A DNA stretch of 64,000 bases from Ananas comosus (GCF_001540865.1 NC_033637.1:8608359-8672358); one strand, 5' to 3'. Shown: positions 42,682-54,164, counted from the stretch's first letter. The notes: generated by a model not told the origin, from the letters alone. Translations and numbers: made by a program.

Positions 42682-44782
42682 CTCCTCCACAGCCCATGAG
42701 AGCTCTTTTGATCCCTAAACCGTGGAGAAGCAAGGTAGAGCGCCCCTCTCTTGATTTTCTCTCTTTTCTTGAGGATTTAGCTTAGTTGATCTCCTCTCTT
42801 TGCTCCTTTTGCTTAATGTTGGATTTCCCACCATTGGAGAAGCCTTGGAGTTATGCTTGAAGCTATTTGGAGGAAAGGTCTTCAACCCTAGCCCACTCCT
42901 AACTTGGTTTGAAGCTTTTTGAGAGGTTAGTAACCATGATCTCCCCTTTGGATCACATTTTAGGGGATTTTTGTGATGAAAACCTAGAATGAGAAATCTA
43001 GAGTTTTATTTGGGAGTTTTTGATTTGTAGCTTTTAGGGCTTAATTGATAGATGTAGAACCTTCTTCTAGGGTGGAATAGAAGTGCTCTAGCTCTCATTT
43101 GGATTTTGGGAGGGTTTTCTACCACCAAGGTGAGTTTTAGCCTCTTCTTTCGGTTCGATAAAGATTAGCTTATGGGGTGTTCGTTCATTGCCCCTAACCC
43201 TCTTAGAATTTTTTCTAGGGAGCTAGGAGACTAGTGGACATCCTCGTTCGCGCAAACGAAGGGGGTTCGAGGAGTTCTCGATGGGTTTGACCTCACCGAA
43301 ATGGGTGAACTCCCCCTATGTTATCTTTTAAATTTTAAAAATGGCAAATCATGCATATTCATACTAGATAGAGCATAATGAAATTTTAGAATGCTTAAAA
43401 TGCATATGTTATGTATCATGTTGTATGACCCCTATGTAGTAGGAAGAAAATTGCATAGTAAATTGCATGTGAAATGGTATTCTTATGATGTGTTGGAAAT
43501 CATGTTATACTTAGTGATATGACAAGCTTTTATTTGCTTATGAACATTGGACATGTACTAAACATATGAAATATATATACTGTCATAAAGTGGCATTGGA
43601 TTTGGAACATGTATTAACTTAGTAAAATATAATGTCATAAAGTGATATTAGACTTAGTAAACGGTTAAACCTTTTTATTGTGACATAGAATTATACCTTT
43701 CGGTTGCTAGTGTTTATACCATGTTGGAGACATGATGACCGTGTACTTGAGATGATGATCATACTTTCTTGCCATTTGTGCTCATTCGCACATGCTTGTG
43801 AGGGTCGCTCCCCACAAACCGGCACTCCGGAGTTGGCCTACGCGACATATGCTCGCCGTGCGGGATTGGGCGCCGAAGTGGATTGCCGTGGGGGAGGCTC
43901 ATTCCTAGAGTGGGGATGCTGGAGCTACCACTGGCACTTAGGCGACACAAGCCGGACTACACTTGTGTAGGTCCTAGATTGGAATTGAAAAATGACATGT
44001 AAACAACTATATGACAATTACTACTTAATAGTAGGTATTGGTTGGACATAATAGTACACTTGTTGGATTTAGTAGTATACTTGTTGATCACATTTGGTGC
44101 ATATTCGTATACATGTGGACATGTTTAGAGTATACTAGTATACTCATTAGATATACTCGATCATGATGGATTAGTAGTAGTACATGTTTAACATCATGCT
44201 AAAATGAGGCATAGTAGCTTAGCAAAATAATATTGTCAAATATACTTGTTGTTTACTTCCATTAAACGTTAATTTACACTACTCTTGCCTCTATAGACTA
44301 GTGGTGTATTTCGCTGATGTCGGCAGCTTACCCACTGGGAACTATTAATTAATAGTTCTTACACCCCCTGTTTTGTTGTTTTTGTTTACAGAGCCATCCA
44401 CTCCGGCAGAGGCTAGGGACCGTGGCAAGGGTGTCGCCACTAGCTAGTTAGCGAGGAGCCTTGCTATTAGGTGGTCTATCTCTTTTTTGTTTTAGTTTGA
44501 GAGAGAGAGTTTTGTACCTATGTATAGAGACCACCATTTTTGTACCTATTACCTCGTATTTGGGATATTGTGTTGTATCTACTTTTGGATTATATTACTT
44601 GTTTAGTTCCTTTATATTCTACTGGTCATTAGAATTTAGCTATAATCATGCTCTGATATCTCTAGATACTTGTTTATCTCTGTTTTGTTTATCGCTTTGT
44701 TGTATACGCCTTATATGTTGTAGGCATATGACGGGTCTGGACACGCACCGGGCGGGCTTCCGCTGGGTCCCGGGGCGTGACA

Positions 44783-45590
44783 TGATTTGTCTCATTCATA
44801 GATGATCACACTAGATTAACTTGGGTGTTCCTCATGAAAGAAAAATCTGAAACAGGTCAATTATTCAAAAGTTATAAAAATATGATTCAGACCCAATTCC
44901 AAAATACAAATCCTAAGGTCTGATAATGCTAGGGACTATTTCAACTCCATTCTAGGAGAATTTCTTGCAAAAGAAGGAATAGTTCACTTAAGTTCATGTG
45001 TAGATACTCCGCAACAAAATGGAATCGCTGAAAGAAAAAATAGACACTTGCTAGAGGTAGCTAGATCACTTATGGTTTCAAAAAATGTTCCAAAAATATT
45101 CTGGGGAGAAGCTGTACTTACAGCAACTTACCTTATCAATAGAATGCCATCTAGAGTACTAAATTTCAGCACACCTTGTTAAACCCTCCTGAAGTCCTTT
45201 CCAAATACTCAACTTATTTCCACCATTCCACCCAAAATTTTTGGGTGCTCTGTTTTTGTTCATCTCCATCAGCAACATAGAAGTAAACTTGACCCCAGGT
45301 CACTCAAGTGCATTTTTCTTGGGTATTCTTCAAATCAAAAGGGGTACAAGTGTTATTCTCTTGTCACAAAAAAATTCTACACTTCTATGGATGTTGCTTT
45401 CTTTGAAAATCAGCCTTACTATCAAAAAACTGATATTCAGGGGGAGAATTCATGTCAAGAATATCAGTTTTTGGACTTTGAGTCTTTCATTGAGCCATCC
45501 ATCACCACAAAAAATCACATTCCTCTAGATTCTCCGAGTCAACACTTATCTGCCGACAATACCGAGTTCATTGTTGACATGTAGGATAGA
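44783..45590 (+). pseudogene. Copia integrase, part after solo LTR G
   Basis: Resumes with SFIDDHTRLTWVFLMKEK, then by frameshift near 44910 LRSDNARDYFNSILGEF (second catalytic Asp), then TPQQNGIAERKNRHLLEVAR (catalytic Glu) and FWGEAVLTATYLINRMPS. A TAA follows after TPC (near 45181; CAA to TAA fits). The frame from 45241 keeps FGCSVFVHLHQ-type and KCIFLGYSSNQKGYKCY sequences, the conserved C-terminal block of copia integrase. It ends with a TAG after FIVDM (45582). Confidence 0.85.
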
Positions 45591-45965
45591 GAGCCCATTC
45601 AAGAGGAAATGGAGAAAGGAGCACTTCCCCAACAAGTCCATGAAGTTGAACCGAGTCCTAATTCGAGTGAAAATACTGGTAACAATATCTCTAATTCAGA
45701 TGATACTATTGATTTTGAGTTAGAAAATGATATATTGAATATGCCAATAGCTTGGAGAAAGGGAGTTAGATCTTGCACTCAGCATCCTATTGGAAATTTT
45801 ATTTCCTATGATAAACTATCACCATCTTTTCGTGCCTTTACTTCTAACATCACAATGATACTGGTTCCTCATAACATTCAGGAAGCTTTCAAGTGCCTTA
45901 AGTGGAAAGCTGCAATCGATGAGGAAGTCCGGGCTCTGGAAAAGAATGGCACTTGGGAAATTACT
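45591..45965 (+). pseudogene. Copia integrase-RT linker and start of RT
   Basis: A low-complexity linker (VEPSPNSSENTGNNISNSDD) leads into HPIGNFISYDKLSPSFRAF and EAFKCLKWKAAIDEEVRALE, the block that opens the copia RT region. It stops at GTWEI where the C-family LTR starts (45966). No catalytic YxDD box is present because the rest is missing. Confidence 0.8.
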
Positions 45966-46143
45966 TGTAATACACTGGATCTTAGCAAATTGCAAGATTC
46001 GAGTGTTTGATCTGTGTGTGGAGCCTTTCCACAGTTTTTGGAGGGTCGTTGATAGTGTTCCGACCCCTGGCACGCACCCCGAGGGTGTTGGTTTGAGTTT
46101 TGGCACCAAGATCCCAAAATTGGAATTTTTGGTCAGCCCTCGG
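45966..46143 (+). repeat. Start of a C-family LTR, truncated at an N
   Basis: TGTAATACACTGGATC onward matches the start of LTR G (42265) through GTTCCGACC. It stops at the N (46144), where the sequence changes to unrelated purine-rich DNA. Confidence 0.8.
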
Positions 46144-46144
46144 N

Positions 46145-48060
46145 AAGTAGGAAGAGAATAAGAAGAAGAGGATGAGTAAGAGAGGGAAAAGGATATTAAA
46201 GAGAGAGAAAAGGAGATTCACAATCCGCTGTGCACTAGAGGCCAAAATTCTCATTCAAGGGTAGTTGAAGAGAGGTACAATACCCCCTTGTCCTTAATTA
46301 AGCCTACTAACATGTTCGACCAACATATAATTCCCATTTCGGTTCTGTCTGTGACATCAATTTTGCGTCAAAATAGTTCAAACTTGTCCTGACACTCATT
46401 AGTAAAGTTGACGAGTCATCGAAACTGTAATTGCTCCAATGGTTAACTTTTCAGAACACTACAGGATATCAATTTACATTAGCTAATCTAACTTGTATTG
46501 GGACCCATATCCATATTTATGTAGCATCCAGAAACACATGAAATATTCTATCTGAATCTGTATCCACATCACAAACATGGATAATTTTTCAAGTATAATA
46601 CACTAGATATGCTCACATTACTTCTCAAAAGCTCTTAATTAGTTCATGCCATATATTTTCCAGCTATACCTAATAACCTTTTATGTATATCTGAAAACAA
46701 ATAGAACATCCGTATTTGATACTAACATAAATATTATACCAAATTAATATGGCTCTGACACTAGCAACACTATAATTCTCGAAAATATGTATAATATTTG
46801 CAGAGACATTGGTTTCAAGTTACAACAAATTAAGAAGAAGAAAAATATCTAGGATATGCAAACATATTCCTCCTTAGATAAGCAATTATGAATAATCCAC
46901 TTTATACAAGTTAAAAGGATCAACATCAAAACATCGATTTTAGAGACTTATTCACAAAGGCGTGAAAATTCAACGAATGTCATATATTTATCCCTTGAAT
47001 AAGTTATAAATTATGAAAAATATATTAAAACATAATGCATTTGAAGTCTTAGAAAATAGATATTGATGAGCAATATCATTATATAATGCTCTGTTTCTTC
47101 GATATGCCACCTACCATGATACAATCAATGAGCAAATATATACCCAGTGCTAAAGAATGCGAATTTCAAGAGCCTTAAAGATATAATTTATCTATGTATT
47201 TACCTTAGTTCCAGCTTGGAATGTTTTCTCAACTATGCTCCCTATGATATAAGTCCTTACGAATGCAACACCACATCCAGGCTTGCTATTTAGAATCTCT
47301 ATATTTGCCATCAAAAAAAGAAATGAAATTAATTTACACATGAGAAATTTATAAATCAATCCTCACAAACTAGATTAATTACTTTAAAAAAATGTTAAAA
47401 AAAAGAAAAGAAAAGAAGACTTTAGCACTAAAAACTCTAAAATTAATGGCTCATACCCATCAACTTTAGCAAATTTATTGCTCGTACCATAATAGGAATT
47501 GGAACACCTTGAAACTAATAGTTTTGGGATCATAAAGAGAGAGCTAGAACACCCCACAGTAGAGAGAAAAAGAAGGAGAGAGAGTTCCCATGGGAGTTTA
47601 CATCATGGCAAGACGACGAGGATGGCGAAAATTATATGTGCAGAGAACGCTAACGATCGGCAACATCATCTTGCTCAGGTCTGAAATGGAAGCCCACGTT
47701 TTCTGGTAATCTGAACTAGAAGCCAAAAAATATTATATCTCAAATTCTGACAAGTTATGGAACGTGAATATGAAAACACCTATATACTTTAAATTTATGC
47801 ATTGGCAATGAAGAAAAATTCAATCGGTCCTTATACTATATAATCTACTTTAATTAATCAAATATAATAATAGATAATTAATTTTCAACCAACTTATTGG
47901 CAACATTCATTACCATCTTACCTTGCCATTTTCTAAATATGTCATAATTAAGATAAGTACCATGAATTTTCACCAAAATAATTCAAAAAATAATTCCAAA
48001 CTCATTCAAAAGCCGAACAAAAAATTTAAAAAAACCAGCAGAATTTGCAAAGGAGTGAAG
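46145..48060. other. AT-rich stretch, no gene recognised
   Basis: It begins with a purine-rich run (GAGAGAGAAAAGG) right after the N. A CACTACAGG at 46457 could be a CACTA end, but no matching subterminal repeats follow. 47499-47700 has a slightly richer composition but no recognisable protein. I see nothing else in it. Confidence 0.4.
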
Positions 48061-48246
48061 GGCCTTATCCTCCCACACCACAATGAGCCGCAATGAAAGC
48101 TGCAGTAGCCGACGATGATGAGGGGAATATTCCGGCGAGCGATGGCGAAGGCGGAGGGAATGGGGCCAGAGAGGGAGTTAAACATGAGATCGAGGAGGGC
48201 GGGGGTGAGGAACGTGGCGGCTTCGCGCAGCCATGCGGGGATATCC
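48060..48246 (-). pseudogene. Possible captured gene fragment (LRR-like)
   Basis: The minus strand is open for about 60 codons and includes DIPAWLREAATFLTPALLDL then MFNSLSGPIPSAFA. The string LDLxFNSLSGPIP is what a plant leucine-rich repeat looks like, but only one repeat is visible. Just upstream on the minus strand, TTCCTAGG|ATATCC could be an acceptor. It is surrounded by CACTA remnants, so a gene piece caught by a transposon is plausible. Only the pattern supports it; chance similarity is possible. Confidence 0.3.
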
Positions 48247-48519
48247 TAGGAAGAGAAAGGATTGTCGTTGAGGAGACGAAGGATAGGAAGAGAGGCGAGA
48301 GAAGGAGCCTAGGAGAATGGAGGTAAAGTGGGTTTTCCAAGATGACCTAGGCGGAGGCGCTTTTAATTTGAAGAGGGTTTTTTTTTCCCCTTACGCGCGA
48401 GGCCAAAAAAATACCGCGTGCGCAGCGCCGGCGGTTTTTTTTTATTGGAATTCTGATACAGCGATACAAGTTCTAAAAAAATAAAATAAATTTAATAATT
48501 AATTTATTAAGGGCTTTTA

Positions 48520-48611
48520 TTTAAAAGTGCCACTAATAATTAATTTTTTTTAGCTTTTTTCACAAGTGCCACTAAAAAAGTGCCACCAAAAGTGATTTGT
48601 GGTGTAGTGAT
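48520..48611. mobile_element. CACTA-type transposon end
   Basis: Repeated AGTGCCACTA/AAAGTGCCACCAAAAGTG units end in GTGGTGTAGTG at about 48611, whose complement begins CACTACACCAC. This is the right end of a CACTA element. The left end is not identified, and captured sequence such as 48060-48246 may lie inside it. Confidence 0.5.
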
Positions 48612-49342
48612 AGTAATTAGCCAAAGAAATTAATTACAAGTGCACAAAGAAATTTACACGGACATGGAATTGGAACTGAGGTGACTCGGGTGTGCTTGTG
48701 CTAGTGCTCACGGAGCCATACCAAGCTTGCTGCGAACCTCCGCTCCCGCCACCCCCGCCGCGTCGTCTCTCTCCGCCGCGTCGTCTCTCTTCGCAGCTGT
48801 GGGAGATGGATTCTAGGTTGCCAAAGAAGCCTCCGCCCGCCCCGAGCCCTCCGCCTCCCTCGCCGAGCTCGCCAAAGTAGCCGCGTGCGGCGGGCGCTGG
48901 AAGATCCTTTGAGGGGCGGTGGGAGAGACAGAGGCTTTTTAGGGATTTGGGGTTTAGGAATTTTTCCTCTGCACGTAATATTTGTATATTTTAATTTATG
49001 AAAAGACAAAATAGTCCAACTATTTACACATACAATATATAGAATAAGTAAGGGCATAATGGTCCAACAATGAAAAAGATGGTGCTAGTTGGTGAAAAAA
49101 AAAGGAGGGAAACAAAGGCCGGATGTATGGAAATATTCCGCGACGACAAAAGTCGCCACTATTTCTTCACTTCATAAAAAAAATTTAAAAATACAAATTA
49201 AAAAAAGTCAAGAAAAAACAATAGTTGCTGTAGGAAAAGAATAAGAATAAAAATATAAAAATAAAAAAAAAGAATAAAAGGAAAAAAAATATAATACATA
49301 AGTGATTAATATTATAAAATTAAAATTTATATTTAATATATA
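48612..49342. other. GC-rich scrap and CACTA subterminal remnant
   Basis: 48690-48960 is GC-rich with CCGCCGCGTCGTCTCTCT direct repeats (a 22-bp unit twice near 48755-48800) and Pro/Arg-rich reading frames on both strands. No family is recognised. At about 49138-49168 CGCGACGACAAAAGTCGCCA resembles the subterminal repeats of the element at 39277. The rest is AT-rich up to the gap. Confidence 0.4.
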
Positions 49343-49442
49343 NNNNNNNNNNNNNNNNNNNNNNNNNNNNNNNNNNNNNNNNNNNNNNNNNNNNNNNNNN
49401 NNNNNNNNNNNNNNNNNNNNNNNNNNNNNNNNNNNNNNNNNN
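49343..49442. other. Assembly gap (100 Ns)
   Basis: Exactly 100 Ns, the usual placeholder for a gap of unknown length. The flanks are unrelated in composition. Confidence 0.95.
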
Positions 49443-49918
49443 TAAAAGATAAAGTTTCTGTGCTTGGGAATACATTTCAATGACTAGTTCTGGATTTATG
49501 TTTAAGAACTTTGGCTACTTGTCGTGTTTGGTGTGAAAATGGTGAATGTATATGAACGTCCTGCTTATGTGCGAGTTTGCGATTGTGTGTTCATATGGTT
49601 TGTGGTTGGTATTCTGGTTCATGTACTCTGATTGTGTACCTTGTACTTGTGCGACGCCCGTTGCAATATACAGGGAGACTCTGTCCGTAGGAACAAGTGG
49701 ATTTCCCTGTATTTTGTGGCGGATCTGAATTACTCTTGGGGTCAGGTTGTTTTAAAAAAAAAAAAAAATTTTAGGCGTTTCCGCTTTCTTCCAAACTGAA
49801 AGGACCCCAGGGCGTGACGGCGGGACTCTGGCCAACCATCTTGGCGGTCAGATTTTTCAAAAAAATTTCAGACGCTTTCCGCATACCTTTTAACGAAAAA
49901 GGGACCCGTGGCGTGACA
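49443..49918 (+). repeat. LTR 3' end fragment(s)
   Basis: Two similar short stretches end AGGGCGTGACGG (49818 region) and GTGGCGTGACA (49918), the terminal motif of the plus-oriented LTRs here. Each is preceded by GCGTTTCCGC/ACGCTTTCCGC. This looks like a small tandem duplication at an LTR end. No start is visible because the gap intervenes. Confidence 0.5.
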
Positions 49919-51940
49919 CACCACATAAGGGTTGTTGATTTTGATCGGATAGTATCGATCCAGCGATTATTTGAAAATCGCCGGCAGGACCTAATTGTCA
50001 ATATGTGATAATTGGAGTAATTTGTTAATTGTTACAATATTAGTGGTATTTAAATTGTACAATAGTTATTAGAGAAGGACTTACTAATAGTTAGCCTAAA
50101 TTATAAGAGGACTTATGTGTTAGTTACGCCTATAAAAAAGCCAATCTTGTCATAACTTAAGGTGTTAATATCAGCTGGTACTTTCTTTCATGATTAAATC
50201 TTGGCATTCTCATTCATATTTTGCCAAATCTATTTATGAATCGGCCCATAGATATTAATAGTAGAAGATTAACTTCTAGAAGTTTGGGCTAGAAATTGAG
50301 ACATTATTTTCCTGTAATTAATTCTTAAATGCTCCTGATATAGGATTATCACGAGGGCGTGGTAAATCCAAATAGATTCAGTGTTATGCTGTACTTCCTT
50401 ATGGGATGATGAAGTCTCAAGTCATTAGTGGGTGACACATAGAGTAAGCCATTACAAGTGATGTTGGAGTAACAATTTCACTCAGCGTGACCAACTCATA
50501 AACAATCACATGGTGTCTACTCACCTCATCAGAATTGTTTCCATACTGTAGTAGTGTGCTGATTCCTTTGACTGAGCCAAACGGTTATCTTTGCGTAGTG
50601 GGTTAGTTGTAGTTTGACTGTGTAAATACTTATACCCTAATCATGGGTTAAGTCAAACACCATGTTGGTGCGGTGCGGTCATACGTTGGAGGTAGCGTGT
50701 GTGCAAGATGCGATATCTATCACCCTCGGGTGGAGGTAAATTGTCTATTACTATCTGTTTTACAGATATAAAATGTCCTTGCCAAGGCAGTATGATTTTT
50801 ATGGAAAGAGGTTTCCATAATGTTAATCAGATGAGAATATGATTGAGTAATGGGGTTTGACGAAGTAATCCATAACCATCGGTTCAAATCGGGACAAGTG
50901 ATAGAAGGATTTTCACACGGTAACTACACTAGCAGGCATCCGTCCTATTTATTAATTCTTACTTGAGATTGCCACGAGTATACTGCTAGCGTGTCACTCG
51001 TGGATTGTGGGTACCCATGAGAGAAGTAATTTTAGATCAGTTATTACACTCAGTTTGTCGAGATGCCAAAAATGATTTTTGGTCATTTCGGAGAAGAGTT
51101 CCGATCGGTGACATTAAGATGTTTACTTTCACATTTTACTACCAGGTAGAATTGAACCTATGTGGTCACACAAAAATAAGGCTGCGTTGTGATCTAGTGC
51201 TTGGAAGATATTAATAGAGACTATTTGCCTAAATTGTAAGCAAGAATTATTTGCTAGGTGGTATAGCCAGGAACATCTAACTTGCAAAAGCATGAAAAAT
51301 TGTATGGACGTGACAATACTAATTTGATTTAGTACGAGAGCTTATGTGCAATTAGTTGCAACAAGTATGAAGTGATAGCTCCTCTCTCTTTTAATTAATC
51401 CTTGTATTAATGATGTTGTGGAGGGTGTGAGACGAGTAGGGAAAAAAGAAAGAGATTTGAAACCGCTGCATAATAATTGTACTATTTAATGGAAAGGAAG
51501 AGAACGCTCCTTTCTTTTCTTCTCTTTCGCCTCCATGCATTTTAACTTGAGAGGAGTTAATTTCCTAATGCACGTTTCAAGTTCTCTCGTTCTTTTCTTC
51601 CTCTCCAAACAAGGAGAAACTTTAATTGAGCTGTAATTATAGTGAAAATGAAAGTCTCATTATCGAGAACGCTCTCTAGCTCTATCTCGTCTCTCTAACA
51701 TTTGGCTTCACCTTTAAAATAGGGGCATCTCCCAATGACGAAAAATATTAGGCTGATTTGAGTAGAATACAAAACAAAAGAGAAAGCTTTTCAACTATAT
51801 TAGAGCTCTCTTTTAATCATAAGAGGAGTGATCTCCAATATTAATTATCTCTTAGGTTAATCCTCTTCAAATTGCTAGCACAATTTTTAGGTTAATTTTT
51901 TCTCCACATTAACACTAAGAAATCAACGAAGGAGTTTCGA
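49919..51940. other. AT-rich stretch, probably decayed copia LTR
   Basis: No reading frame with a recognisable family. Its style (short GTAAGTCAAACACC- and GTGACACATAGAG-type blocks ahead of the R-U5-like part at 51950) resembles long SIRE/Maximus-type copia LTRs. That is impression, not proof. Confidence 0.3.
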
Positions 51941-52851
51941 GATTACACTATGATTGTGTTGAAGCACAAGATCCCGTGGCACCTTTGTGTGGATAACACG
52001 TAGAGCCGAACACTTGTGCGGCTCAAAGGACCGAAGTTCAGATCAAATCAACTGCTGAATTAAATTCGGTTAATTTGCACAGGTTGAAATTCGAACCCTT
52101 CTTCTAATTAGATTAGAATAATAATTTCTTGGTTGGTATCACACGAGATTGATCTTGGTACATATATATACTAATTATCATTAAATGTGATATTAAGAAT
52201 ACATGGAATTTGGAATTTCAATATTTTTTATAAATGAAAAAAAAAAAAAATTTCGGCGCATTCAAATGCCACATGGTAGCTGCAATACTTTCCTTACATT
52301 ATGTGCAAATGTTGGCATTATTAATTTGACTAGATCAAATATATATAAAATTCAAGTCGAATCAAATTAGGATTGACTCGATTAACCAATTAAGGAAAAA
52401 TAAATTTAATCTACGATTTTATACTTATCCTTAATGTCATTATTTATTAGGAATAGGATTATATTCCTATATATATATACGGAAGTTTTTAGAAACCCTA
52501 GCGTAATATTCCTCTTTTCTCTCTTCCATCTTCTAGCAAGAAAGACGTCCTTTTGCAAAGGAGCTAGCACCCCGATGAGGACATCGATCAAATCAAGAAC
52601 CTCGTGTGAATACCTATAGAGGCCGGACGCGTGTGCGGCTTCAAGAGAACCGAATTCCACGATCATCAAATTGAGGTGAAGATTTATGCGCAAATAAGGT
52701 AAAGATTCGATCTTACTTTTCTCCTTTAATCTTAAAGAACATGAGGGATCCTAATTGCGTGGTTTTTAAGATTGGATCTCGAAAGTTTTCAAAAATCAAA
52801 TTTGTTTGATTTTTTTTCCGCTGTGTTTTTACCGTACGCAATTTTCTAACA
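51941..52851 (+). repeat. Two copia LTR R-U5-like segments in tandem
   Basis: GTGTGGATAACACGTAGAGC plus ACTTGTGCGGCTC (51990-52024) and GTGTGAATACCTATAGAGGC plus GCGTGTGCGGCTTCAAG (52605-52645) are two versions of a motif common in the leader end of copia LTRs. The second continues to CCGCTGTG...CGCAATTTTCTAACA (52851), a typical copia LTR end. No primer site follows, so these are truncated or solo LTRs. Confidence 0.5.
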
Positions 52852-53029
52852 CATAATTTCATAAAGCAAATCATGATTGTTACTTGTGGTCATATAGGGA
52901 CATACTTGTTCATTATGAAATAAAGGTGCATCTTAATTGACACAATGTAGTATCTTAGCATTTTAATTATGCTTTCTTAAATGCAATTTATTCATTATTA
53001 TTGCTCTTTTTTTAGACTTACACTTTCTT
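52852..53029. other. Short AT-rich spacer
   Basis: No feature was seen before the C-family LTR fragment. Confidence 0.4.
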
Positions 53030-53508
53030 TGGGGCCTAGTCGTGCATTGAGCTAAGGTCAGTAATTGCCCACTGGGAACTATAAATTATAGTTCTCACGC
53101 CCTCTATTTTATGTTTTCTTTCAGAGCCTTCCACGCCGGGAGAGGCTAGGGACCGTGGGAAGGGCGTTGCTTCGAGCTAGCTCTTCTGCGAGTGACGAGT
53201 TCATAGGTGGTCTACCTCTCGATATTTTTATTTTAGAGAGGTTGAGAGCTGTACCAGTGTACTAGAGACCACCCTTTTGTGTACCTTTTGGGCAGATATT
53301 GTATAACTATATGTTTCACTCTTATTGCTTCTGTATTTATCCTTTTACCTTGTTCTAGATGATAGATCTATTTATGCTCTGATATCTCTAGATGTTGTTT
53401 ATCTTTGATTTATTTTTTCGCTGTTGATGTAGACGCCTTATATGTGTTGACATATGGCGGGTCTGGGCACGCTACCGGGAGGGCCTCTGCCGGTCCCGGG
53501 GCGTGACA
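53030..53508 (+). repeat. 3' end fragment of a C-family LTR
   Basis: Matches the last about 480 bases of LTR G: hairpin GAACTATAAATTATAGTTC (53076-53094), acceptor-like TTTCTTTCAG|AGCC (53124), then GGCTAGGGACCGTGG and the terminus CCCGGGGCGTGACA (53508). Confidence 0.8.
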
Positions 53509-53758
53509 CACGCGCCTCATGCTCCGTCTCGACTCGGACAAGCAACGTCACCTGAAAAATGGTGGGGAATGAGAACATGTACACATGTCTCCCCTCTCAG
53601 TGGGTACCGCAAGCCAACGAGGGCGAGGGGTACTCACGAGTAACGTAGGATAACTAAAAGTGCATACAATGATAATACAATAGCAATGACAAATAAAGGA
53701 AACAGGATATACATATAACGCTACCGCTACTGTATGCATGCATCAACCGGACGATTAG
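53509..53758 (-). repeat. Fragment of another minus-oriented LTR
   Basis: Contains the same landmark order as the other minus LTRs: acceptor-like TTTTTCAG|GTGACG (ctg at 53552-53554), a stem ACATGT...ACATGT (53574-53588) and CAGTGGGTACC. No LTR edge or array is present. Confidence 0.55.
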
Positions 53759-54164
53759 TGTCACGCCCCGAGCTCCGCCTATTTGGTCGGATTCGGGCAC
53801 GTCAACAGACGCCAAACGAACAGCACCTCCCCTGTCCGCCCAAGGCTCTAATAATAAGTATACAAGCAAATTAAACAACGAGTTTGCAATTATACAAGGC
53901 TTGCACGAGGGCAAGCAACAACAAGTAGTGAAAACTCTAAGCTACTACATACAACCACATACATAATACTTGATTTCATTTTAACCAAATACAAGTAAAC
54001 TAAAGTTATTACATTCATTCTCTTTGCATTCTTGATTATACATCACATAGTCATCCTACCCAAAATACATGATTCTATTACATCACTTGTTCAACATAAC
54101 AAAAGTTAAAACATAAACAAAAGGGAATAACTATACTCCAGTGGCCACTAGCTATGACGCTAAA
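53759..54164 (-). repeat. 3' LTR of element F, first part
   Basis: Starts TGTCACGCCCCGAGC and is cut by solo LTR E after CTAAA (54160-54164). It resumes at 56650. Confidence 0.85.

Larger units (their letters stand above)
42265..44782 (+). mobile_element. Solo LTR G of the C family (2518 bp)
   Basis: From TGTAACACACTG to GGGGCGTGACA, flanked by TGGTT (42260-42264) and TGATT (44783-44787), a 5-bp duplication with one change. It is clearly the same family as the LTRs of element C, in the opposite orientation. Landmarks: ACCGGT-type array 42472-42618, TATA-like CTCTATATATC (about 42671-42681), donor CAAG|GTGAGT (intron start 43130), ACTCCGGAGT 43824-43833, a perfect 20-bp palindrome GAACTATTAATTAATAGTTC (44339-44358), and acceptor TTTACAG|AGCC (intron end 44391). 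Confidence 0.88.
40196..45965 (+). mobile_element. Broken Ty1/copia retrotransposon
   Basis: Plus-strand order is LTR, primer site, gag with a CCHC knuckle, protease, GAG-pre-integrase, integrase, then the start of the RT region (KAAIDEEVRALEKNGTW), which is the copia order. Solo LTR G splits integrase. The element stops at 45965, where a C-family LTR fragment begins; an N at 46144 follows. RT, RNase H and the 3' LTR are missing. There are many stops, mostly readable as C-to-T changes. Confidence 0.85.

Noticed and set aside
46457..48611. One CACTA element from CACTACAGG (46457) to GTAGTG (48611)
   Set aside because: The left side lacks the GTGCCACTA-type subterminal words seen on the right, so the pairing is not supported.
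48692..49057. Pro- and Arg-rich frames in the GC-rich patch as a host gene exon
   Set aside because: Both strands are open because of composition, a direct repeat is present, and no family pattern was seen.
51005..51214. 69-residue plus-strand frame as a gene
   Set aside because: No recognisable motif, it lies in AT-rich decayed LTR-like DNA, and its length is within chance.
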